DNA of 64,000 nucleotides from Takakia lepidozioides (GCA_030704615.1 CM060734.1:1118001-1182000); one strand, 5' to 3'; shown: positions 23,701 through 34,423, numbered from the stretch's first letter. The notes: generated from the sequence alone by a model not told the origin. Numbers and translations are program-made.

Positions 23701-24059
23701 TATAAGGGAGTTCTCGCCTCCCTCTCCATGTCATGTGAGGGGGCCATATCCGGATCATCGATTGGCCGGGTTTCCTCTCCATCAGATGCATCAGCGCCCA
23801 CATGATGCATTAAGAGATCCTCCATGGCTTGCACATCCTCCTGGTTAATTCCATCCTCATTGTTGTTGTCACTGTCACTGTCACTGTCATCATCATCATC
23901 ATTCAGTACCGTGGGGGCAGCGTCTCGCCCACGGCTCCCACATGATGTACTTGGGTTGTTTTCGGATGGGGTGCCAAGAGAAAGGACCGGGAAGGGAGGG
24001 ACAAAAGCCTGATATGAACAAATGAACATACGGGCATATATTACAATGTGTCCTTGCAA
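20779..24059 (-). pseudogene. CACTA transposase, TNP2 / Transposase_21 type, frame-broken
   Basis: Minus-strand segments in N-to-C order show an acidic N-terminus (Asp/Ser/Asn-rich, 24.0-23.7 kb) with TPLYEGAKVSRLST; CPCDKTLYYGDDSRLTKCPK with paired cysteines (23.5 kb); SLDGVNPYS and VTMVNYNIPPYLS (22.9 kb); a cysteine/histidine stretch with CLHCGDD (22.2 kb); HGMPAKKGVAAKGD (21.7 kb); and a DUF4218-like region with GLKFHDYHNILQDILPIAVR, NLHPSFFDIQVHL and HPEGSMAEGYTLQEAM (21.5-21.0 kb). These match the usual order of the family. Frames change several times; some changes may be introns, and the stop-containing stretches around 22.3-22.6 kb suggest decay. It would excise and reinsert the element by binding its ends. 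Confidence 0.8.
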
Positions 24060-24992
24060 CCATACAATTTATTATAAGCGAAATGCAAACAACAACCTTC
24101 AATGTGTGCATGTATCAAATATGTCATTCAGTAATTACATATATGTGCGCAACGTCATGCATGCAAAGTTTAAAACCTCAAAAAAAATCATTTGCCCCCC
24201 CAAGGACGCGTTCACCCTATCAACCAATTTTGTTTATTAATGTGAAAGAAAATCCTCTCATGCCATTCACATGCCATTGCACCCATCAAACGGATGTCGC
24301 TCAAGCTTCATTTTTTTCCCACATGTGAATATGTGTGCAGCACCTGCGATTCAATAGAAAAAAAAAACATTTGCCTCCCCAACGACGCACTCACCCTTGA
24401 ACCAATTTTGAATTATCGAATTTAAAATAAATATTTGCATTTAGAAAATATAGGATTGCGGTCTTGAGGGGCGTAATGATTTTGTTTTTGCTCTATTTTG
24501 TTCTGTGACATCGGGGTTTGCACCACTACATCCATGCAAAAAATTGGACAAAAAATAAAAAATAAATAAAAAATGTGTTTCTAGGGTCATGTTTGCAGAA
24601 CTCTCTATGAAGAGTATATGAAGTTGAAAATAACTCAATTTTGGAGTGCAAATGAGAAAAGAAAATATGGTTCTGGGTCCAAATGACTTTTGTTTACTCC
24701 CAAATTTTGCACGCACATTGCATCTGTTGTCATTAAGCATATGGCTTTAGAATGGAATAAAAAAAAAATCATGTGCAGGCGAAATGCAATTTTCCGTCTC
24801 TACGACACGTAGCTGCGTTCAACACTTGAATGACCCATTTGAACTTGGTTCAAGCTCATATTTGGTCTACACGTGCATAAGTATGTTTAGATCACATATA
24901 CAAAGTCGCAACCCACACGAGCGACAATATTTACATCAATCGATTAATCGGATGTATACAAAGTACATCATGAGAATATCTACAATGCCCCT

Positions 24993-26330
24993 CTACTCGA
25001 TCCATATCTCAAAGTCCACCATGCTGTTGCTCCCATGAGGAACCACAATATCATTGACCGTGAATAAATCCTGACCCATAGCAGGGTCAGTAGCGGCTCT
25101 CACAACATACCGTCTACCCCAATACTCGAACTCCACATTCTCTCGGATGGGGGTAGGAGGGTCGAGATGATTCCCCCAGCAACGAGGCTGAACGGTCCTC
25201 AGTAACATAGTCCTATGCGCTTCCCATCGGGGGCGAGGATCCGGCTCAGGCCGCCCAAGCCGAAGGGGAGGAAACCTAGGGCGAAGCCGACCCCTCCTAG
25301 GGGTTCGGGGAGCACATGCGCGTCGAGGTGGAGGTGGTACTGGTGGAGGTGGTACTGCTGGCGGAGGAGATGAAAGTGGAGGTGGTTGAGGAGGTAATGC
25401 CAAAGGTACAGCCGAGGGTACAACGTCCGGATCAGGCAAAGAAACAGACGCGGGGGGGGGGGGCACAATCGGCCTACAAGCTGCTACTGCATGTACGGCA
25501 TAGAGAATCATCAGATGAGGACACTAGATCAGGGGGACTGCCTGAGGAAACTTTGGGGGGGGGGGGGGGGGGGGCCATAACGCTTGCGACACCTACGATA
25601 CCCCTCGACCCTACGCATCTCATCTACGTGGTGCTGGGGGAACCAACTGGTCACATCGGGCATAGGCTCCGGCACAAATTCTGCAAGCAGACCGGCGCGA
25701 AATGCCTCCCGTGCAATGTGATTGCGAGCTTGGGCATCAAGTCGTGGCTGCAATATGCGTAGTATACAACGCATCAATACTTATGTCGTAATTTGGTTTC
25801 ATGTATGAATACCAGTCATACTATATTATTACATATACCAAATGTACTATGAATGAGAGGGGTGGAAAAAGACTCACCTTTGCCGCATCCGCAATCAAGT
25901 TCTTCTTGTAATGCTCTTCGATAATATGCGGTCGTCGCCTCGGTGGTCTGGTGCCGCCCGGCGGTATCATTGCCCAACACTTAGTGCACCAACACTCAAC
26001 ACTTAGTGCACCAACACTCAATCCTCTCGGGGGGGGGGGGGGGGGTCAAAGGTGGACGTGCGTGGGCATTGTGCCTCTGGACTAGCAGGGCTCTCACCAC
26101 AGGGTGGTCCGCGAGGGGCAACCCGCGGCGTGCCCGACTGGATCCCGGAATGTCAACATCCTCCGCATCACCTGAAATTTGGGCCCGGTCCCTTCTACAA
26201 TTGTGTTCGCCATCCTCAGGTGCAACGGGTCACTCCTCGCCACAAAACACGGTTGGAATTGGGCCCCATTCCATCTGTGGTACCGCCTCCCCATCCTCAA
26301 GGGAGACGGGCTGATGTTTCCTCACCATCG
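24993..26330 (-). CDS. CACTA-encoded proline-rich protein (ORF-B), function unknown
   Basis: A minus-strand gene upstream of the transposase. One segment ends IIEEHYKKNLIADAAK at a GTGAGT donor (exon end 25878) and joins in phase to an exon at 25747 (acceptor ATATTGCAG) reading LDAQARNHIAREAFRAGLL, then EMRRVEGYRRCRKRYG. A run of 20 G/C bases (25555-25574) and a long proline-rich, arginine-rich linker follow. The C-terminus reads ENVEFEYWGRRYVVRAATD and MVDFEIWIE before the stop. Upstream coding from about 26330 (ATGGTGAGGAAACATC) is interrupted by a stop and a G17 run. The homopolymers make the frame uncertain. It may fill the place of the TnpA-type partner protein, but I do not recognise a family. 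Confidence 0.5.
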
Positions 26331-26719
26331 CATTCTAATTAACACACACAACCAGCACTTTCATTTCTCAAAATTCATTGGCAAAAAAAAGCCTATGTCC
26401 CTTTTCCACCCTATGACAGCAAGGGGTCGCTACGCCCCAACGCCGGGAGGCCGTAGTGCTCCAGAACCCAGTATCAAAAAAATACTATAAAGAAAAAAAG
26501 AAAATCCCAAAACGACCAGTCCCACATTGCCCAAGGGCCTGGGAAAAAAAACAAATGCATGCAATTCATTCATGCGGCTGAACCCTTTCCGTAGTCCTGC
26601 CTTGAGAAGGCAGGGCCAAAAAAAAAACAAAAAAAAACCTATGAACCCCAAAAGGCCCTAAACCCTAAACCCCAAAAAGTGACCCCCTGTTTGCCCAACA
26701 TACAAGGGGGAGCCTGGGC

Positions 26720-26895
26720 ATGCGACGCCCTGCCGTGCTTCATGCCACTACCCGGCGTCGCATCATGCGACGGGTTTTTTGACCTTGCCACGCCGAGGGG
26801 TCGCAAGCTGCGACGGCCGGGCGTGGCAATCTTCAAGGTAAATTCAAAGAAAAAAGGGCGGGGCGCCAACGTGCGATGGCCGGGCGTGGCAGATC
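26720..26895. repeat. Internal patch of the CACTA subterminal motif
   Basis: Copies of TGCGACG, GGCGTCGC and GGCCGGGCGTGGC, the same motif family as at the element ends, sit 5 kb inside the element and are followed by a C16 run. This may be a remnant of an earlier or nested CACTA terminus. No CACTA tip was found next to it. Confidence 0.5.
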
Positions 26896-27196
26896 GGCAC
26901 CGCGCCCTTTTTTTTTCTAAGTGCTTGAAGCACCTGCTCCCCCCCCCCCCCCCCGTTTTCATTACTGCTTTGGGAGAGAGAGGGCTGAGAGTGTAGGGGA
27001 GAGTGTGGAGGAGAAACTAACCTTGTCTTGAGCACGAGGTGGTTGCCACGCGGAGGGGCCCTAGCGCCGCTCCAACCCCGCTGGTAAGCTCCCTCCTTCT
27101 CTCACTTCCACTCTTCCTCTCCAAACCCTAAGATGGAGCTAACACCTCTGTCCCCTGGGTGGTAGGAAAGCCGCGCAGAGGCGGGACAACATCAGC

Positions 27197-27201
<5 letters not shown>

Positions 27202-27251
<50 letters not shown>
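27202..27251 (+). repeat. GA microsatellite
   Basis: About 25 uninterrupted GA units, part of a purine/pyrimidine-biased stretch from 27.1 to 27.7 kb inside the CACTA element. Confidence 0.85.
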
Positions 27252-27253
<2 letters not shown>

Positions 27254-27508
27254 GCGGCGGAGCGGGGGAGAGAGGCCTTGCAGTGGCGGGGGGACGCGCC
27301 GTAGGCAGTAGCGCCGGCGCCACAAAGGTAGGCGCTCTCCCTCTCCCTCTCTCTTTTGTTCCTTTTTGTGGGGAGTAACAAAAGAGAGGGAGAGAGAGGG
27401 ACAGGGACAGAGGGAGAGAGAAGAGAGAAATGAAATGAAATGAAATGGTGCGTTATAACGTCCGCGGGAAGCTCATAAAGCTTATGGGACAAAATGGAAA
27501 GAAAAACA

Positions 27509-27695
27509 TGAGAGAGAGAGGGAGAGGGAGAGAGAGGGAGAGAGAGCCAGAGGAGGAAAAAAAACAAAGAAAAAAGGTTGGGGGGGGACTGACTGAGCAG
27601 CTGCTACTGCTCAGTCACTCCCCCCCCCCCCCACCTTCTTTTTTGTTTTTTCATGCACCCTCTCTCCCTCTCCCTCTCCCTCTCTCCTTCTCTCT
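27509..27695. repeat. Imperfect palindrome of about 190 bp
   Basis: The left arm is purine-rich, carries GGAGAGGGAGAGAG and ends GACTGAGCAG at 27600. After six bases the right arm starts CTGCTCAGTC (27607) and runs through a C13 tract, CTTCTTTTTTG and CCCTCTCCCTCTCCC. The arms mirror each other with minor gaps, so single strands could fold into a hairpin with stem near 90 bp. It may be a foldback insertion inside the CACTA element. Confidence 0.6.
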
Positions 27696-27769
27696 CCCTC
27701 TGGAAACTGGGTTCATGGAATTGTTGTCCCAACTTCCATCATTGAAAAATTAAAATTTGGGTTACAGGG

Positions 27770-28215
27770 AATCTGGATGATTTTTCATCCAGAATACATG
27801 CTTCTCTCCTGGTGAGACTTTTTTTCATTAATACCTATGATGTTTTTTCATCCTAACCTACCCGGATATCATCCAAAATATACTGTGATTATAAAGTACC
27901 CGTCATTTTTCATCCAACCTGGATGAAAAAGGACTTTATCTGACAGGACCTAAATACCTATGGATGATTATGAAGTACCTATTTTTTTCATCCACACTGG
28001 ATGGGAAACGGTGCACGTCCGTTGGGTTCAAGACAGGTATAAATGAATAAAAAAGCCCCCAATTTTTCATCTAACTTGGATGAAAAATGGACCACATCCG
28101 TCGGATTCAAGGCAAAGGATGAACGCCCGATGTTTCTCATCTTCCTTGAATGGGAAACAGACAACGTCCGTCGGTATATAGTTCGGTGGATGTTTTTCAT
28201 CTTAGAAAGGGATGA
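27770..28215. repeat. Degenerate array of TTTTTCATCC/GGATGAAAAA units
   Basis: Several imperfect repeats combine a short inverted pair (TTTTCATCC...GGATGAAAA, for example 27905-27931) with a following ACGTCCGTCGG-like or ACATCCGTCGG-like motif. Spacing is about 60 to 100 bases and the units differ by point changes. No ORF is supported. Similar GGATGAAAAA words occur outside the element near 18.28 kb. Confidence 0.5.
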
Positions 28216-29358
28216 ATGACGAGCTGGACAGGGTAAAGCCCTGCGCAACCCTAGTTTCTTTCTTTTGCGCTGCGAGAATGCGCGCGATGGCGGCTTGGAG
28301 GTGGCGATGGTGCTCGTGCTGCAGATCCCGTGAGTTGCCGATCCCTGGAGTGTTTAAGGCTCTTGTGAGCGCCGCCTTTGCGGGCTCTTTAAGGCGATGG
28401 TGGTGGCTTAGAGATGAGGGAAGAGTCACTGCCTCGTTTGTCTGTTTTTTTGTTGCACAATGGAACATAGGCAGTGATGGCGGAGGTACCGCCTGCCTGG
28501 TTGTGGAGTTTCCCTAGGAGCCCTCCCTCTGGATCTTTGATGAATGGCAGCGTCCGGGTAGGACAAGGAAGTCTCTCTCCCCCCCTTTATAAACCCTACC
28601 TTATGAGACAAAGCTCGTTTTGCTCTTGTGCTTGGCAAGGCTTTGCTTTGGTTAAGGTAACAATGTTGTGGTGTTGGCGGAGACCTCCCTGCACGGCTGG
28701 GTTTGTGGAGAGATGGTGACCATCCCCCAAACAGTAAAAAAGGTTCTTTTTTTCTGTTTGTTTTTCTTCCCTGCTTTCTTTGGCATTCTCTGTACTTAGA
28801 TTCAAGTGTATTGGACCTCGATAGCAAGTGTGGAAGCCTGTCATTCACCTTGTGCATCCTCACTAACTCACAATGTTTTATGGTTGTTTTTGGGACGGGC
28901 ACAGGTGATGACTTCCACTTAATATGCTGATGTCTAGGTGTTGCTGGATGCCAAGTGGGTTGCAGAGCTGTGGAAGGGGTTGCTGGCCATGGATTCATCT
29001 TAAAATGCTGAAATACTAAACTACTCTATGGTTTTTCTTGATCCTACCTCTTTCTTTTATCTATGAAGAACAAGTTTAGTGTTGTTTCGGGTGGGCTATC
29101 ACTTGGTTGATTTTTTTGTCTCCCCGGATGTTATTGTTGTTTTTCACCTCGGGGGTCGTGTTTTTGACTAATGTGGCCTTTTCTGGACAGTGGGCAATTT
29201 TGCTAAACCTCTATTTCTGTATCCTGATCTGAGATGCTGCCTCAGCTCCATGAATCCCACGTGCAGTAAAAGGGGAGGGAGTCATCTAGGTCAAGTTCAC
29301 CATCTCCTAGCCCAATGACTACTCAACCATGGTTTCTGTATTCTGGGATCATTCTAGT

Positions 29359-29946
29359 TTATAGAAGGTGCCAGAGTTCCAATCTCTTTGGTGCCCCGAA
29401 CTGGTAGGGAGGCACCTCAAAGAACTTTGCTTTCTCTCGTAGCTCAACCAGTTCTTTTGCTTCACGTGAGTCAGACATAGTGGAAATTGGCCCGATTCTA
29501 CTATTTGACCTGGAGAGCGACATTGTATGCAGTTTTGTTGCATTTCCCTTGGTTGCGAGTCTCCTGTTCTCACCCTTGTCTCGTTCTCTCAGCTTTCTTT
29601 CTGCAACAGAGAGTGCCTTTTCAGAAGCTGAGAGTTTCTCCACTTTCCCTTGAAGCTCATCCTCAAGGACCTGCACTTTCTTTCTACACTTCTCTTTCTC
29701 ATCTTCCAGCTCGGCTTCCAGCAAACATGAGGCACCCACTGCATCCACTTCTACCTGCAATTTGGAAAGACGCTCTTCTAGATTCCCTTTAGGCCTTTGC
29801 TTTATTGTGACAGCCGAGTTTACGATGGCTTGTGTGGGACACACATCAGTTTTTCGGGCCCTAGTTTGCTTTGCTTGCCTTATGGTAGTTGGAAACAAAA
29901 GGAGGGGCTGCAAGGAACTATTTGCTGCAGCTACTCGGGTACCCAT
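29359..29946 (-). pseudogene. Coiled-coil protein fragment inside the CACTA element
   Basis: A 195-codon minus-strand frame contains a charged heptad-rich stretch of about 75 residues (LEERLSKLQVEVDA, LEAELEDEKEKCRKKVQVLE, KVEKLSASEKALSVAERKL), predicted coiled coil from its composition. A second helical piece near the C-terminus reads EAKELVELREKAKFFE. It does not resemble any CACTA gene and is probably a host gene fragment captured by the transposon. I cannot name the parent gene. Flanking 28.2-29.3 kb and 29.95-30.7 kb contain no other gene I can support. Confidence 0.4.
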
Positions 29947-30766
29947 GATGGTAAAATACGCCTGTTATGTTCCAACCCGGATGGCTTTGTTAGCTAGATG
30001 CTTAGGCCAGGGTATGATGAAGATTTTGCTTGTGGCCAATCGGCTGACAATGAAAAATGGCAGTGGTGACTGGTTTTTGAGGCAGTCAGGGTGGTTAAGT
30101 GGAAATACCCCCTGGACATGGTGTAATGACATGGTCAAATGTGGTATGATGTGAATAGGGTGTGCTGGCAGTGTCATATACTGTCATAGGGTGTGTATGC
30201 AGTGCTTTAAACTATCGTGATCTGAAATTATCGCAATTTGAAAATAAAGTCTTTAATGGTCAATAATAGACGGTTGAGATCGTAAATTGAAGCGAATCTA
30301 ATGGTTCGCCACATCCCCCTTTATGTACTTTTAGGGACTCATGATGTGTCTCATTTTGGTCCACCGTAGGTTGCACTATCGACATCGGGTCCAACCCAAA
30401 CCACCTTTTGGAGTTTCACAAGTTGGCAAATCCTTGAATCATTTCACCTTCCATTTGTTGAATGTGCATTAATGAGGTGGATTCGATGCAACGTATGTGT
30501 GTAATTCGCTTATTGTGTGGGGGGGGTATCGTGGGATACGCTTATTGCGGGAGAGAGAGATGCTCCATTGCTCTGATTTAACGGGTACATAGCATAGGTT
30601 TGACCAAGCATGAATCAAGGGTGAGGCCAGTGCGACACATGAATAAGAGGGAAAATGGAAAGATGAAAATATATGTATAGATGGAAATATATTTACAAGT
30701 AATGAGCTGAAATGCTTTGCTCACAAGGGTTCAGTAGGCTGACCCTGGGACCTACATGGACTACAA

Positions 30767-31270
30767 CTAGTCATCCTCATCCTCAGAGGAGGACTCAGAG
30801 CTATCCGATGAGCCTGATGACTCCGCGCCCTTTGCCTGAGCATGTATAGCAAGCGGCGTTCCCTTAACTCTCACAGAGCTCTCATCCAATCCCTGGCCAT
30901 GACCCCCCACCCATTTTAGTGCCCTGTAGCGCACTCATCCCCTCCGTGTTGGCCATGTTCTTCATGAGGGCTTGCCAACCATGCTGCTTGGCATAGTCGT
31001 ACTCTATCGGAGATGGCTTCCTCTCAAACGCGGTTTCCTACACATGCCACAAATTAAAGTCAGTTCCTCACGATGATGGAGTGAGAAAGAAGACATAACA
31101 AAATACATATGGAAGTATGACTTACAGATCGCAAAATAAAACCCCTAGATCCGGCGGGGCCCCACTTGTGTGTGGATTCATGCTTCTGAAGGCGGACTCT
31201 TGTTGCTTCGTGTGCCTTCTCAAATTTGGCCTTGGGCTATAAGGTCTTCCAACACCCCAAAAACAAACTA
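30767..31270 (-). CDS. CACTA-encoded acidic-tail protein (ORF-A), two exons
   Basis: The first visible exon (about 31270-31126) reads AKFEKAHEATRVRLQKHEST and then WGPAGSRGF, ending at donor GTAAGT. It joins in phase to an exon starting 31037 after ...TGTGTAG, reading ETAFERKPSPIEYDYAKQHG and MANTEGMSALQGTK. A G6 run then shifts the frame by one base, after which the protein ends in a Ser/Glu/Asp tail (SSGSSDSSESSSEDEDD) and TAG. Placement next to the functional 5' end and the first-exon sequence resemble the Transposase_24-type second protein of plant CACTA elements. That match is weak; exons further upstream were not found. Confidence 0.5.
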
Positions 31271-31324
31271 AGAAAAAACCAAAAATCACCCCCAATTCAC
31301 CCCCCAAAATCAACCCCCCACCAC

Positions 31325-31550
31325 GCGGAATGCCACGGCAGGGCGTCGCTTGCGACAGCGCCCTTGCGACGGGTATTTCTGGCTTGCCACAGGAGGGGGT
31401 CGCAAGATGCGACGGCTCGACGTCGCTACAACCCATTGCGTAGCAACGCTGGAACCCCCCCTGCGACTGGTTTTTCTTCCTTGGCGACCTTCGGGGGTCG
31501 CTAGTAGTGACGCCGTAGCGTCGCTGTTTGCACTCCCGCCCAGCCCCGCG

Positions 31551-31586
<36 letters not shown>

Positions 31587-32065
31587 ATATATATATATAT
31601 ATATATGTATTTAAAAATAATAATTTATTTATTTAAAATTAGAAAAATGCGACTCCCGGGAGTCGCTGAAACCCACGGCCGGACGTCGCAAAGCCCGACT
31701 CCCCTGCGGCGGGGTTTTTACGTATGCGACGTCCGGGGGTCGCATTTTTTTTAGTATGCGACACCCGGGCATAGGAAAAAAAACAACGTTGCGACGCCGG
31801 GACGTCGCCCCATCCAACGTCGTCGGCTGGAGAGAAGCGATGGTCGGCCGTCGCTAGCAGGAGGCCCCTGCCAGCGCCCTGGATCGCCAAATAGCGACGT
31901 CCGGGCGTCGCTGGAGGAGGATAGGGGCTTGCGACCCCCATCCGTCGCATGTTTGCGACGATATTCCAGCGACGCCCTGGCGACTGGAGTGCGACTCCAG
32001 GGCGTCGCAAAAATGGCCCCCCGCCTCAGCTTGAAAATGGTCGTCTAGCGATGCCGCGGCGTGGA
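31325..32065. repeat. Right subterminal array of GCGACG/CGTCGC palindromes
   Basis: More than fifteen copies of GCGAC(G) and (C)GTCGC, many as spaced palindromes such as GCGACGCCGGGACGTCGC, mirror the left array but are longer. A poly-T run and an AT microsatellite (31551-31606) interrupt it. As the transposase reads away from this end, this is the promoter-side array. Confidence 0.75.
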
Positions 32066-32780
32066 AAACCCCCCCCACCCCCCCCCCCCCCCTTTTCCTG
32101 TAGTGGGTATTTAGGTGTTGCAATCAAAGTGATGATTCTTCTTTTGCTACGACTTAGAACCGAACATGTAAGTTGAGATGGAGATAGCTTGGCGATGGCC
32201 TTGGGGAGAAAAACTTGGGGAATTGGGGTTGTGAATGAAGCTGTGGCAGAGCGAGTTCTAACTAGATGGTTTCATGTGTCGAGAGAGTTGGTGTGTGCAT
32301 TCTTGATTTGTGACAAGTAGGATTGCTTGCTGGTAATGGTGTACATGTTGCATCCTTGTGACAATTAGATCTGCTGCTGCATTCTGGCTGCAGTCTGATT
32401 TACTTCAGTAGTGTTAAGTTAATTTGTTGTAGTCATGACCACAATGGAGGGGATGCTCTGGCTAGTTAAGGAGAAGGGATGCTGAGTAGTTAGGGTTTTA
32501 GGCTCAGTGCAGTTCACTAAGAATTGTGTTGGAATGCTGCAAAGTAGTTGTGTTTGTTTTAGTTTGCTGCAAAGTGGGGTGGTCATAATAGGAGGGCCAA
32601 TGGTTCCTATGATGATGTGCTGCTCACTGAAGACCAACAGGATGGGCTCAATTGCATTGCACAACATATAGGTTGTAGTAAACATGTGGAAGGTATCTTG
32701 TTTGGAAGCACAACTTGCTGCTGTGAGAAGAGAACAACAAAGGCTGGGTGAGAGACCTGAAAATGCATATCATTAGAACT

Positions 32781-33641
32781 CTATTCACCAACCTCAGTGG
32801 CGTCCATTTCTACTATGCCCATAACCTTGCGTTCTTCTGTCGTAAGTGGGCATGAAGCCTGTATCAATTGTGCAATGACAGGAGCAGCAACTATAATTGG
32901 TGCCTTCGCCTTCGTTGTCTGAAGCCGCACCATCTCGTCAATTAGTCCCTTCTTCATCATTTCAGCCCAATCTACTTCCTCACCCCTCAGTGCTTGGGCA
33001 ATCTCCTCCGCAAAGGACTTGCTGAGATACGTTTGATTTTGTTTTATATTAAACAAAACATTAAGCATCTGTCCTATCTCCCTGAGTCCTGGATACTCTA
33101 CCTTCAAGCAGTTGTATCCTTGAGTCTTGTGGAAGTTGCCCTCAGGAAAAAGATTCGTGACCTACAACTCTGTTCTATCCTCCTCTACTACCTATGCTCC
33201 TTTGGGCAAGTCAAATACTTCTCGCAAGTATTCTGGTGTAAGTTGCATGTCAACCCCCTTGACTTGTGTAATCTCCGTTCTTGGATCATAGTTTCCGATA
33301 AACTCTATCATGAGCTCCTTGTGATGCAAAGACCAATCTTTGGGTGTTAAGCCCTGGAATCTTAATTCCTCCAAGAGACGTATTGCCTGTGGAGTGACAA
33401 TACTCTTCTTTTGCAGCACTAGACTACTCTTCATCCTCATGTTGTCCATGTCTCTCACTCTCTTCATACTTGGCAAACAAGGAGGCATTGTTTGAAACAA
33501 CTGCAAGAAACTCTGAAGTGCGTAAAGCATGAAAGTGTGGTTCGCACACAGAGGAACTGGCAGTTGCGTAAGGAGTAAGGCCATATCCCTGGATGAAAGA
33601 TTTGACAAAAATCTTTGATCAGAGTTGGCACGGTACACCAA
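32781..33641 (-). pseudogene. Decayed gag-like/plant-mobile-domain-like ORF
   Basis: Two minus-strand pieces, 33641-33192 (150 codons) and 33107-32781, are joined by a short stop-containing stretch. The first holds IGNYDPRTEITQVKGVDM and LTPEYLREVFDLPKGA, a pattern of YDP, a basic-polar stretch and LP that recalls plant mobile-domain and gag-like proteins. The second holds EEIAQALRGEEVDWAEMM and APIIVAAPVIAQLIQASCPL. A diverged relative with the same order of motifs is at 41.3-42.4 kb. 32.11-32.78 kb has no gene I can support. Confidence 0.4.
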
Positions 33642-33769
33642 GAGCAGGAACTCCAGTTTCCAGCCAACGAAGGAGAGGAGGATGAGGAAGAGCCTGCAGA
33701 GAGTTCAAACTCTCCAACACCAATTCAATTGAGTTATATGAGCGAAGAAGAAAGCCTAAAGTGAGCGAG

Positions 33770-33917
33770 GGTCTTGTGGAGGAGCAAAGGGGGACCGTTA
33801 TGTCCCGATGAGCAGCCGAAGCTCCGAGTTGGCCCGGCGGCCAGTTTGGGAGTTAGGCGCGCGCATCAAAGCGAGTAACTATGACATGAAGGGGAGCTTA
33901 CCGAAGTGAGGTGCGCG
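33770..33917 (+). repeat. Inverted-homology block, copy A (LTR-like)
   Basis: About 145 bp including GGGGGACCGTTATGTCCC, GAGCAGCCGAAGCTCC and TTAGGCGCGCGCATCAAAGC recur on the opposite strand at 46,815-46,960. The adjoining Gag-like reading frames suggest LTR or leader sequence of a retroelement family. Termini were not defined. Confidence 0.55.
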
Positions 33918-34423
33918 ACAGGGAGGGGATAGAACACCACAAAGACCACGGAATGTGGGAGGTGGAGATGAAGACGGGGAGAGGGCACGAGGTGCTTCTG
34001 CCGGTGATTGACAAAGTTGAGGACGATGAGAGGGACCTTTCTGACCAGGATGACATCCTCCCGGAGATCCCCAAGCCCCAAACCCGGAGCATACAAGTTG
34101 GATTTGGTGGTCCCGGTGGGCTGCCGGAGAACCCCCCTGCAGCAGACGTCATGTCGGAGGCGGATATGAAGTTGGCCGCTGCCAAGTGGAGGCAACCCAC
34201 AGCAACATTGGCAGGGTCTTGGGGGGCATGGTGTACCCGGCAAAGCTTCAGATTCCTCTCTGCCGCTTGGTATCATTGCAGGTGATGAGACCTGCCCTCC
34301 CAGGCGATATCAACAAGCTGAAATTCTCTTTCCGGGAGGGATATTGAATGGGTCTACCGCGTTTTATGTTTCCATTGAGAACGACCATGCTTCTCGTGCC
34401 CACACTTCCGATGAGGTGGACAA

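Larger units (their letters stand above)
18701..32105 (-). mobile_element. Complete CACTA (En/Spm) transposon, 13.4 kb
   Basis: The left end begins CACTACTGCAAATAGGGGGG and the right end finishes CCTTTTCCTGTAGTG, whose complement starts CACTACAGGAAAAGG. This gives terminal inverted repeats with the diagnostic CACTA tip. Both ends are flanked by GGT (18698-18700 and 32106-32108), the 3-bp target duplication of the superfamily. Inside are palindrome-rich subterminal arrays at both ends, a TNP2-type transposase, two more minus-strand genes, a DUF4216-like segment in the opposite orientation, and presumed captured or nested DNA between about 27 and 30.7 kb. All main genes read on the minus strand, so the functional 5' end is at 32105. 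Confidence 0.88.

Noticed and set aside
26440-26460. TAGTG considered as an internal CACTA terminus
   Set aside because: It lacks the adjacent C-rich TIR sequence seen at 32,086-32,105 and has no paired CACTA tip or GGT duplication.
28426-28998. 190-codon minus-strand ORF inside the CACTA element
   Set aside because: Low-complexity composition, no recognisable motif, no splice or start context; likely a chance frame.
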